64,000 bases of DNA from Henningerozyma blattae CBS 6284 (lineage: Eukaryota > Ascomycota > Saccharomycetes > Saccharomycetales > Saccharomycetaceae): NCBI RefSeq assembly GCF_000315915.1, contig NC_020189.1, positions 372,001 through 436,000 of the forward strand, written 5' to 3'. The position numbers and the translations under genes were made by a program. Position 1 is the first letter of the stretch, and the number at the start of each line of letters is the position of its first letter. A model generated the notes under the pieces. That model was not told the DNA's origin. It did no database searches and worked only from the letters and a program-made list of their open reading frames with translations. Shown piece after piece: positions 23,468 to 32,119 of this stretch.

Positions 23468-24157
23468 ATGTCGACGGCTAGTTCCACTCTCAAAAGTTCC
23501 CCATTTTCACAACTACCAACTGAAGATATACTAACTGTGGTTTTACCAAGAGATAGACGTTGGTGGCTCTACTACTATTTAAGATTTTTAAATAAATCAT
23601 GGATTTTTAGAGCAATTTATATAACTCTGATTTCGTTATTATTGCTATCATGGTGGACTGACAGTGATGAGCTTAAGGTATTATATGGCTTCCTTTTATT
23701 TTTTGTAGCAGTATTTGGAAGTCTGATAAGTGCTCTATTACTGTCTATAAACAGAATGAAGTATTTAATGGGCACCGAAGGACAAATGAAATTGTTGGCT
23801 GAAGTAACGAAATATAAACCAAGTCTCTATATAGAAAAGTGGGATCTGATTGCCTCTCATTTAAATGATTACCTTTACGAGATGAATGCTTTTCCGGACA
23901 GAGAGTTTTTTTATAATGGAAAACAGTGCATGCATCTTTTTCAAGGTATAGTTTCTACAAATAATACGTTACCAAACGGTTCTACTGACCCTGAAGTTCA
24001 AAATTTTGGCAAATATCTTGAACTTGCAAGAGAAGTGCATAAGGACTCTATTGATTTATATTGGGCATCCCATTATCCGGAACTTGCAATAGCTGATTTG
24101 GATCAGGGAGCTTCCGAATCGAATATTGAGAATTTAGATTTCATAACTTCGAAATAG
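23468..24157 (+). CDS. DUP240/COS-like membrane protein
   Basis: A 229-aa protein with two adjacent hydrophobic segments, at about residues 47-63 (AIYITLISLLLLSWWTD) and 70-93 (LYGFLLFFVAVFGSLISALLL). A cytosolic region follows whose W..IA.HLN.YLYEM.AF...EFFYNGKQC...F pattern (residues about 124-162) matches the signature of the yeast DUP family (DUP240 and COS/DUP380 proteins). S. cerevisiae members such as Mst27/Mst28 and Prm8/Prm9 act in COPI/COPII vesicle traffic, and COS proteins help sort membrane cargo. This protein lacks the C-terminal KKxx signal of Mst27/28; it ends ITSK. Family assignment is by motif; no exact orthologue or function is claimed. It stands alone in gene-poor DNA. Confidence 0.7.
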   Translation: MSTASSTLKSSPFSQLPTEDILTVVLPRDRRWWLYYYLRFLNKSWIFRAIYITLISLLLLSWWTDSDELKVLYGFLLFFVAVFGSLISALLLSINRMKYLMGTEGQMKLLAEVTKYKPSLYIEKWDLIASHLNDYLYEMNAFPDREFFYNGKQCMHLFQGIVSTNNTLPNGSTDPEVQNFGKYLELAREVHKDSIDLYWASHYPELAIADLDQGASESNIENLDFITSK

Positions 24158-24285
24158 TATATACATAATCTGTATATTTTCTATATATTACAACAAAATA
24201 TAATGATTACGTCATTACAGCTACAAACAGAAAAAAACTGAAAATATAAAATGAATTTTTAATTTTTCAATTATGTAGGCATTCT

Positions 24286-24683
24286 CTAAATATAATTATT
24301 TAATACTTCAGTTTGAATGAATTTTTCTGACAAATATTTTAATTGCTCGAACACTTCAAAGAAGTCATTTCTGTCCCCAAGATATGGATCTTCTACAATA
24401 TCATCATAATCACTACCTACGGGATTCCAATTGCCAAACAGGTATATTTTTGATAAATTCTTATTAGTCCCCTTAGATTTTAGATATTGGTTTTCAATAT
24501 CCCGAAGATCAGAAATATTTGAGTCATCCATCCCAATTATATAATGAAATTTTTCAAAATCTTCATATTGTATCTGTCTTGTGCTCCCATTTTTTTTATC
24601 ATATCTATAAATATGGCTTGTGCCATTGGAGAGCGACAATAATTACCTAAACATATGAACAAAACATTTTTTTCCCCTGACAT
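24286..24683 (-). pseudogene. LTP1: broken low-molecular-weight protein tyrosine phosphatase (LTP1)
   Basis: Two ORF pieces on the minus strand make up an Ltp1 relic. The first starts at 24683 (MSGEKNVLFICLGNYC...) and keeps the P-loop CLGNYCRS, the CX5R catalytic signature, then runs out of frame and stops at 24537. The second, in another frame to 24286, keeps YIIGMDDSNI, LFGNWN and the general-acid motif VEDPYLGD. The switch occurs at an A8 tract (T run 24590-24597). Compared with S. cerevisiae Ltp1 (161 aa), about 40 residues between the P-loop helix and the QI..(E)DF..(Y)IIG segment are also missing, so a single base error could not explain it. It is probably dead; the retained motifs suggest recent decay. 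Confidence 0.75.
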
Positions 24684-25200
24684 TTCAAAAAAATTTAATT
24701 TAGTAAAGATTGGGTGTAGATCATTAGCTGAAGAGAATATTAACAGAGGAATCCCAAATATGCTCCAAACTTCGAAGACCACTTATTTACCTAAAGCTCA
24801 CAGCTAACATTTATTATTTGACATGCTCGCGGCAATCTATAGATGCCGTGCAAGTGTGACCTGAATACACTGTAAAGTAAAGTGTCAAAAAATCTGTTTA
24901 GTAAATGACATAAAAAACAACAACCATATTTCTCACCTATTATTATCTGCCATCTAAATTTATTTGTTTTAAAGGCTGATTTTCTATTTTGCATAACATA
25001 TAGTTAGACATAACAAGCTGTTGAGATTTGAAGCAAAATATTTTATGGATAAAATTAACTGATAATATCGACATTTCTTCAAATAGTCCCATAATATATT
25101 TATATTTTTGTACAATATTTTAACGTTCTATAATATAGCACATCCTGTTTAATGAAGTATATTTTCCTAAAAACAAACCTCTAAAATATAAAATAAGAAT
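24684..25200. other. gene-free stretch left of the candidate centromere
   Basis: About 520 bp, AT-rich. A 67-codon minus-strand ORF (24791-24994) has no recognisable features. It would include whatever promoter LTP1 had. Confidence 0.4.
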
Positions 25201-25422
25201 ATCGGTTCGGATATCTAAATAATATCTAAAAAGAAGAAAATCAAAACAATTCAAATAGAAATAATTAGTTTGGAATAGAAAATAACATAATAAAATGTTA
25301 ATATTAAAAATATATAGAATTAAATAAAATTAATTTTATTATAGTATAAAGTTAAATAAAGTATTAAAATTATTATAAATAATTAAAATAAAAGTTTAAA
25401 TTATTTGTATGTAGCACGTGAT
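25201..25422 (-). other. candidate point centromere (CDEI-CDEII-CDEIII-like)
   Basis: Read on the minus strand: ATCACGTG (25415-25422) is an exact CDEI (RTCACRTG). About 190 bp follow with roughly 89% A+T (21 G/C by hand count), like CDEII, and then TAGATATCCGAACCGAT around 25200-25216, with the CCGAA core of CDEIII but a poor match outside it (TATCCGAAC instead of TTTCCGAAA). Position is the main support: in S. cerevisiae PMI40, NUG1 and PAC2 lie just right of CEN5 in the same orientation as here, with only MNN1 and NOP16 between CEN5 and PMI40, and this site lies just left of PMI40. ERG26, next to CEN7 in S. cerevisiae, is on the other side. The spacing is longer than the S. cerevisiae CDEII (about 80 bp). 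Confidence 0.35.
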
Positions 25423-25936
25423 AGATGTTTCTTTAGGAGGTATTTCTTTAAAAGATGGAAAATATACTAGCTTTTGGAAGATATTGTGTAGACAATTAAT
25501 TTAGAGAGGTTTAATGAAGCATATTTAATGTTAAAATTTTATGCTTCTCCTTAGAGTCTTTATTAATATCTACATGTAAAAACTTAGTAGTTATGTACAC
25601 TAAGTGTACTTCTTGAAATTTTTCAAAGATCATTTATCATGATAGTTTACTCTAATTTTATAGAATATTTTTAAAATTTGAATGCCTATTGAAGACCATG
25701 AAGAATAAAAATTTATTGGAAAACTGCTTTGATCTTTAATTTACTTTCCACCCTCTTTCGAGATATTCAAATTCAATTTTAGTTTTATTTAGACATTTAG
25801 AGCATCTTAGAGAAACAAGAATAACTTATATAAAAAAAACAGTAATAGAGGTAAAAAAATCATACAGTTAAAAATAAATAAAGGTAAAAAAGCATACAAT
25901 TAAAAATAAATAATGTCAAGCCAATTTTTGTTCATT
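25423..25936. other. stretch between candidate centromere and PMI40 3' end
   Basis: About 510 bp without a gene. It holds the PMI40 3' end signals. Nothing else is recognised. Confidence 0.4.
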
Positions 25937-27565
25937 TTATAAAGTTGGTTCAACAAAAGCTCTGTAGGTAGTGAAATATGAGTCTTCAGCTTCCAATTCA
26001 ACTGAAGTATTTGGTGCAATAAAGAAAACAAAACCTGGTTCAGCTTTCAATTTTTGAGAACCATTGATAACGTAACCATTACCTTTAGTGGTAATCATAA
26101 TACTTGGTCCATCTAAACCATTGAATTGTCTTTTACCTAATGACTTATCAAAAGTAGTTTGGATGATAGCAAATTCATCTATAGGTGGATTATATAGGGT
26201 AGCTTTACCAGCACCAGACGACTTTTTGTCAAATGCTTCTAACTTCATCTTTTGTTCGTCAACTGGGTCGTAAGAGTAGGTTAACATTTCAACTAAATTC
26301 TTAACATCCTTGAATTTTGGAGTGAAACCAGCTCTAACAACATTATCAGAAGCTGCCATACATTCAATGATATCACCATTGATATAAGCATGAGGATCTT
26401 TAGCTCTCAAGAACAAAGCTTCACCTGGTTTTAAGGAACAATGGTTCAACATTAAACCACCGCAGAATAAACCAATATCATTTGGGAATTGCTTATTTAA
26501 TCTAATTAATAATTCTGGTAAATCCTTTTTGTTAAAATCACTTGGAGAAGTCTCAGCTCTTTTAATTAATTTCTTTGAATTTTCAATAATCTTTTCATCA
26601 TCAGCATTCATGACTTTACTGAAAACAGCTTGTAATAATTTCTTGTTTTCAATATCTTCCTTAGAACCCTTCTTAGCGTTGATATCAATTTTGTTAATAA
26701 ATTCATTTGAAGTTTCTTCACCAACAATATTAGTAAATTCTGGAATACGTTTTAATTCATCTGCAATTTCATCTAATGGCTTGAATCCACAAAACCCTTC
26801 GAAATCAGTAACAGCAATTGCCATTTCTGGTTTGTGGTTATCATCTGGATAATTTTTTGGATCTTGGGCACGTAAAATCTTACCCAAAGCTTTATCAGGA
26901 TGAGCTTGAATTGATAACACCTTTTCAATAGACAAAACTTTAAATAAGAAAGGAACTTCATTGGTAGATTGAAATTTATTAATAATATCTTTACCCAAGT
27001 ATTGTTCAGGGTTTGATGCAATGATGTCTCTTAAAGATTCCTTAGTTTCATGGTTGAACGATGGAGTCTTAGAATGAGTACCCATCCACAATTCAGCATA
27101 TGGTTTAGATTCATCGATCTTTATGCTTGGATCAGAGTGACTAGCAAATTGAGCTACAGCAGAGGAAGAACCAATCTTACCCCAGTCATATTGTTGATAA
27201 CCTGTTTAAACGGAATTACAATTCGATTATTTATTATTAAACCATAGTTTAACAGCTAATTTCCTTAGTAATTATTTTCAAATTTTACATAACACAAATT
27301 GCTCAGACTTATTTCATTTTATAATAGCACCAAAAGAGGTAGATAAAACCAATCAAAAATGAGATAAACCATGGATAATTATGATATGAAAATTTTTTGA
27401 ATATTCAAGAAATAGTTGCTAAATTATGATAATAATAATTATTTTCATAAGGGATTGTTAGTATTAAGTAGTCTTTGAGATTAATTGTAAATCGAAGAGA
27501 AGTAAAAAAAGAAGTAACCTATTTTAAGACATACCAGCATCTAATCTAAAGACTTTATCACTCAT
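25937..27565 (-). CDS. PMI40: mannose-6-phosphate isomerase, two exons
   Basis: Interconverts fructose-6-phosphate and mannose-6-phosphate, supplying GDP-mannose for glycosylation and cell wall; zinc enzyme, cytosolic. Exon 1 is 27565-27535 (31 nt, MSDKVFRLDAG begins here) and exon 2 is 27201-25937; joined they give 431 aa, against 429 in S. cerevisiae, whose gene also has an intron at this point. Exon 2 opens YQQYDWGKIGSS. Family motifs include ELWMGTHSKTPS, LSIQAHPDKALG and KDPHAYINGDIIECMAASDNVVRAG, with zinc-binding His/Glu residues. Without the intron the ORF would start at the internal Met of LWMGTHS (27091) and lose the conserved N-terminus. Confidence 0.95.
27202..27534 (-). other. 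PMI40 intron (333 nt)
   Basis: 5' splice site GTATGT (27534-27529) and 3' site AACAG (AG at 27203-27202). A canonical branch site TACTAAC is at 27463-27457, but it is about 255 nt from the 3' site with AGs between. A non-canonical TACTAAG at 27270-27264 is about 60 nt away, a usual distance. The splice keeps the GGT glycine codon of LDAG-YQQ intact. Confidence 0.9.
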
Positions 27566-28498
27566 TATTATAGAAGATTAATGAATAGTTGTTATATTGA
27601 AGTGCTTACCTTACTTCCTGTTATAAACTAATATATAGGTCAAAATAAATGTGTTTAAAAAATAGATAAATAATTACACGTAAATGAAAAGGAATGAATA
27701 TTCAAGAATTAATAATAAATACATACACCCGAAAAATCTCACCGTCCGAAAGAGAATGCACTAAAAAAATTTCCTAATAGAAACAACGAGAATTTTGTCC
27801 AAGATGAAAATGTTGATCATCTTTAAGGATAACAAACCGAAACTAACTGGCGACAAATACTCTTAGAAACATAGTAATTCACATTCATTTATATACTTTT
27901 ACTTTTGGTCTCATATATAAAGCTTAGCTTGTAATTTATCTGATGCTCTTGCCCTAACTATTTCTGTGGACATGAAGCACCATGTGGTTCCCCAGAAATA
28001 TTACTATTTTCCCCTCGACTCTGGGAGCTTAGTAGCAATTAACTTCTTGTAATGAATTACTGCGGAATATATTTTTTCTAGAATACTGAATACTTATTCG
28101 TATTTAATTTAGTTCTTTCTACCTTCCTCGAACTGCCGCGTCATTTTCTAATTACAGTAGTAGATCCAAAAAAATCTAGAAACTATCCCTTTGCAGATAT
28201 TAGCTACTGAATTTGGAAATATATATTTTCATACGTATATAGCCTTGATTATTTAACATCTACAGTGCTTGTATTCATCACCTGCCTTTACGGAGTTCAA
28301 CGGAGAAAACGACAGTGCAGAGGTCGGAGCACTGTCGTCCGAATGTTTATACAAATGTATTTGCGTCATCAGTATTAGCAAATGCAGCTGTTTTATATGC
28401 ATCCACAGGAGCAACTAGTGCTATATATATTAACCTCTGAGAGCTGTTAGGATTTTTTTCCCTGTACTTTGTATACGCCAAATTAGAGTTAAGACATC
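27566..28498. other. PMI40 promoter and gag-like ORF 3' side
   Basis: About 930 bp with no supported gene. Any pol region belonging to the gag-like ORF would have to lie here on the minus strand; none was seen. Confidence 0.5.
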
Positions 28499-29251
28499 TC
28501 AATTCTTCGGCGAACGAATAATATTAAGTAGATATTTTTGAACGGCACCCCAATAACACCCTCTAGATAATATGGTACTAGCAGCCATTTGAGGATCCAA
28601 TTCACTAACTAATGCCCATTCTTGCCTTGTTAAGAATTTAAATTCGTCCACTAATGCTTTAGCATATTTTTCTAATTTAACCTTATCACACTTAACCTGG
28701 ACACATATATCCAATAACTCTCCAATAATTTCTTGAATTTTTGTATAATCCTGGAAGTACATATGCTTCCTAATCCAAATGAATACTTTATGACCATCTA
28801 TAGACTTCAATCCGGATCCAAATTGTACCTCTAACTTATTCTTATATTCTTTGGAGCATGTGTTCAAAATTAGCTTTATTAAAGTATTACTCATGAGCTC
28901 TTTTAACATAATATAATTCTCATCTTCATTTGAAATATTTAATGAATCATGCCTAAAATCACCTCGAATTAGATACTGATACCAGAACGTGCTGACTGAA
29001 GAAGTGTGCAGGATTATATCTCGATACCATATATGGAAAGTTTCACTTGTGTCCAGCTTACCTTTGAATGAAAATGGTGAAATAATTTGATTGTTTTCTA
29101 GCTTCTCGCTTAACTTTTTAATTCCTTTATGATTATTTTTGTTATCTAACTGCTGCTCTTCTATTAAATAGTATTTTTTACCATCAATATAAGTAAAATT
29201 ATTTTCTAAATCAATTTGAAGACCTTTCGAAGTACGAACTATAAATCCCAT
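28499..29251 (-). CDS. isolated gag-like protein (Ty1/copia Gag-type fold suspected)
   Basis: An intact 250-aa ORF with no S. cerevisiae counterpart recognised. From residue 60 its pattern resembles copia-type Gag/UBN2 capsid domains: F.GKLD.SETFHIWYRDI..., FWYQYLIRGD, then IKLILNTCSKEYKNKL, VFIWIRKHM, KIQEIIGELLDIC, and LEKYAKALVDEFKFL. These are conserved aromatic, TCS and long helical positions. There is no CCHC zinc knuckle, protease, integrase or reverse transcriptase, and no LTR was found next to it. It sits where FMP52 and YND1 lie in S. cerevisiae, between PMI40 and NUG1. It may be a domesticated Gag or a relic whose ORF happens to survive. The family call rests on pattern only. Confidence 0.5.
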   Translation of the reverse strand: MGFIVRTSKGLQIDLENNFTYIDGKKYYLIEEQQLDNKNNHKGIKKLSEKLENNQIISPFSFKGKLDTSETFHIWYRDIILHTSSVSTFWYQYLIRGDFRHDSLNISNEDENYIMLKELMSNTLIKLILNTCSKEYKNKLEVQFGSGLKSIDGHKVFIWIRKHMYFQDYTKIQEIIGELLDICVQVKCDKVKLEKYAKALVDEFKFLTRQEWALVSELDPQMAASTILSRGCYWGAVQKYLLNIIRSPKN

Positions 29252-30095
29252 GTTTTCAATTAATGAGGTAGTATAAATATACTATCTTACTAATTCTCTT
29301 TATTTTTTTAAAGAATATATTTGAAATTAATTTTTAATAATGTAGTAGTGAGGTAAAACTTTAAAGAAAATATAATTATTTTTATTTATTATTTTATATA
29401 TTTTACAATTTTTGAATTTCTTGTCCTTTTTATTAATTTTGCAAGGAGAGCTTTATTTGGTCTTATATTAAATTATGATAAATATATACTTTTATTCTTA
29501 ATAATTAAGACAAATTCAATTTAGAGTATCCTAGCCTAGTTTTCATACTCTAAACTGGGAAAAAAAGTGATAAAAAAGGTATTTAATCGTTACACTGATT
29601 ATTTAAAGCCCTGCCTACCTTGATCCCTGAAAATCAAACTGTTTTGCGTCTTAATGCTAAGAAACCAGATAAAACAACAACAATTAAGTTGTAGTGAAAT
29701 AGGTCATTTGTTCAATAAAGCTCTAAATAAGTTATTTCCTTTATTTTAAAATCAGAGAAAGTCATTTGTCGAAAAGGAATGCTATTAAACATAAGTGTAT
29801 TTATACTATAGTAGTCTAGTTTTTCAAAATAAAAGCAATAAATTAATGTCACTAAAATATTTCTAAATTTTTCAGTGCTCCAGTGCTTCGGCATCGGATA
29901 TTCATGCTTTTTGTTCAAAAATGAAAATATGAAAATTTTCGATGAGCTCTAAAGATTCCTTCGATGAGCTATAGCGTCTTAGGCGATATTAAAAAATATA
30001 ATTTATGGAAAATAACTAAAAAACAGCGTTACTTCATAAATTAATCCAAGTTAGTTTAAAGGCTGCTCGTGAAATAAACAAATTAAATATCAAGG
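29252..30095. other. gene-free stretch upstream of NUG1
   Basis: About 840 bp. It carries the NUG1 promoter on the right. GATGAGCT occurs twice near 29941-29970, an element close to the Sfp1/PAC-type motif (GATGAG) typical of ribosome-biogenesis genes, 125-155 bp before NUG1. A 68-codon ORF at 29712-29918 (minus) has no recognisable features. Confidence 0.5.
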
Positions 30096-31655
30096 ATGAG
30101 AGTTAGAAAGCGTACCTCAAAGAGAACTTCCACTCGGATGAAGGAAGGTATTAAAAAGAAAGCTGCTGCCCAACATAGAAAGGAAAGAAAATTAGCAAAG
30201 AAAGATATTACTTGGAGGTCTAGATCCAAAAAGGATCCTGGTATCCCATCTAACTTTCCATATAAAACCGAAATTTTAGAAGCTATTGAAGCTAAGAAAA
30301 TGAATGATTTACACGAGAAAGAATTGGCAAAACAGAAAAGATTAGAAGCTAAGCAGCAAGCCATTGCAAATGGTATGGATCAAGATACTATGATGGATGA
30401 TGATGAGGAAGATGACGGACAAAATGGGTTAGCAGCATTAGTTGAATCTGCACAACAGGCTGCAGAAAATTACAACGAAGCAAATAATGCTCAAAGCCAA
30501 CAAAATGTTGATGTAACCGAATATAATATTGATTTCTATTCTGATTCCAATGAAGATGCTTCTGAACTTGAAAAATCAAGAAAAGCTTATGATAAGATTT
30601 TCAAAACTGTTGTTGATGCTTCCGATGTAATTTTATACATCCTAGATGCTAGAGATCCAGAAGGGACAAGATCAAGAAAAGTTGAAGAAGCTGTCTTACA
30701 AAGCCAAGGAAAAAGATTAATATTAATCGTAAATAAGGTTGATTTAGTTCCACCTTATGTTCTAGAGCAATGGCTGAATGTATTAAAATCTAGTTTCCCT
30801 ACTATTCCATTAAGGGCTGCCCCAGGTGCCACAAATTCATCATCATTCAACAAAAAGTTAACTCAAACTGCAACTGCTAGTGCTTTACTAGATGCTCTTA
30901 AAACATATTCTAATAATAGTAATTTGAAGAGATCTATAGTCGTAGGTGTTATTGGCTATCCAAATGTTGGTAAATCATCTGTTATCAATGCACTAACATC
31001 ATGCCGGGGTGGTTCATCAAGGGTTTGCCCGGTAGGTAATCAGGCTGGTGTAACTACTTCTCTAAGAGAAGTAAAAATTGATAGTAAATTAAAAATTTTA
31101 GATTCACCAGGTATTTGTTTCCCATCTGAGTCCACTAGCAAATCTAAAACTCAACAAGAAGCAGAATTAGCTTTACTTAATGCTATACCACCTAAATATA
31201 TTATTGATCCATATCCATCGATACTAATGTTGGTTAAGAGAATTGCTAATTCTGACGAAATGACCAACAGCTTTAAAACGTTGTACGATTTACCTCCTAT
31301 TCCAGCAAATGATCCTGAGACTTTCACTAAGCATTTCTTAATCCATGTTGCCCGTAAAAGAGGTAGATTAGGTAAGGGTGGTGTTCCAAACTTAGCAAGT
31401 GCAGGTATGTCAGTCTTGAATGATTGGAGGGATGGTAAGATTTTAGGCTGGGTTTTACCAAAAGCTTCTAGAGATACTGATGAAAAGACTGAAGATAAAA
31501 AATTAACCGCGTCTTCTAATGCTAAAACACCAGCTAAAACAGAACAATCCGTGATAGTTTCTACCTGGTCGAAAGAATTCGATCTGGATGGCCTTTTCTC
31601 TTCTCTTGATAATGCTATTTCTGCTCAAAAAGAAGAAGATGCTGAGATGCAATAA
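30096..31655 (+). CDS. NUG1: nucleolar/nuclear GTPase for 60S subunit export
   Basis: Circularly permuted GTPase (YlqF/YawG class) that binds pre-60S particles and is required for their maturation and export. At 519 aa it equals Nug1 (520). The N-terminus is a basic GN3L/Grn1 domain (MRVRKRTSKRTSTRMKEG). G motifs occur in the permuted order: G4 NKVDLVPP at residues 213-220, G1 GYPNVGKSS at 287-295, G3 DSPGI at 336-340. An acidic linker (MMDDDEEDD) lies at 99-107. Followed by PAC2 in the same orientation as YER006W-YER007W in S. cerevisiae. Confidence 0.97.
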   Translation: MRVRKRTSKRTSTRMKEGIKKKAAAQHRKERKLAKKDITWRSRSKKDPGIPSNFPYKTEILEAIEAKKMNDLHEKELAKQKRLEAKQQAIANGMDQDTMMDDDEEDDGQNGLAALVESAQQAAENYNEANNAQSQQNVDVTEYNIDFYSDSNEDASELEKSRKAYDKIFKTVVDASDVILYILDARDPEGTRSRKVEEAVLQSQGKRLILIVNKVDLVPPYVLEQWLNVLKSSFPTIPLRAAPGATNSSSFNKKLTQTATASALLDALKTYSNNSNLKRSIVVGVIGYPNVGKSSVINALTSCRGGSSRVCPVGNQAGVTTSLREVKIDSKLKILDSPGICFPSESTSKSKTQQEAELALLNAIPPKYIIDPYPSILMLVKRIANSDEMTNSFKTLYDLPPIPANDPETFTKHFLIHVARKRGRLGKGGVPNLASAGMSVLNDWRDGKILGWVLPKASRDTDEKTEDKKLTASSNAKTPAKTEQSVIVSTWSKEFDLDGLFSSLDNAISAQKEEDAEMQ

Positions 31656-32119
31656 ACTCATCATAATATAATGGCTAAGTTTGTTTTCAATGGTATGTAT
31701 TGTAAGTAATTTAGGTAATTTAAACTGTATATTAATAAGCTATTAAAGAAGACTCATAGTATCTGAGGTTCAAGAATTGTAAGCTACAGTGTCTAATTAT
31801 TTAGTTTAAATTCCAGCTAGTACATCAACCTTTACAGTTGTTTGTGCGTAAAATCGAACTACATGAAAGTGATATTTATTAATATTCCAAACGCAATAGC
31901 TATTACAAAGCATTCGACACAAGCCCTAATTTTGCTAAATTCAGAAAGGATTCTGTGTCTATTTTTTTTTAATTCAGTTGGTGGTTTTTTGTAGAGATTA
32001 TTTCCACCCGATTATTAACTCATTAGATAACAAGCGTAAAAAGTGTAGTTTATTTCCGATGGACATAATAATACCTAAATTCCACAATACGGTAATCCTA
32101 TTTAGAGTCTTATTCCTGT
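31656..32119. other. NUG1-PAC2 intergenic region
   Basis: About 460 bp, AT-rich, holding the PAC2 promoter. No specific motif was identified. Confidence 0.4.

Noticed and set aside
29712..29918. 68-codon minus-strand ORF upstream of NUG1
   Set aside because: Aromatic-rich chance-like composition and no family resemblance.
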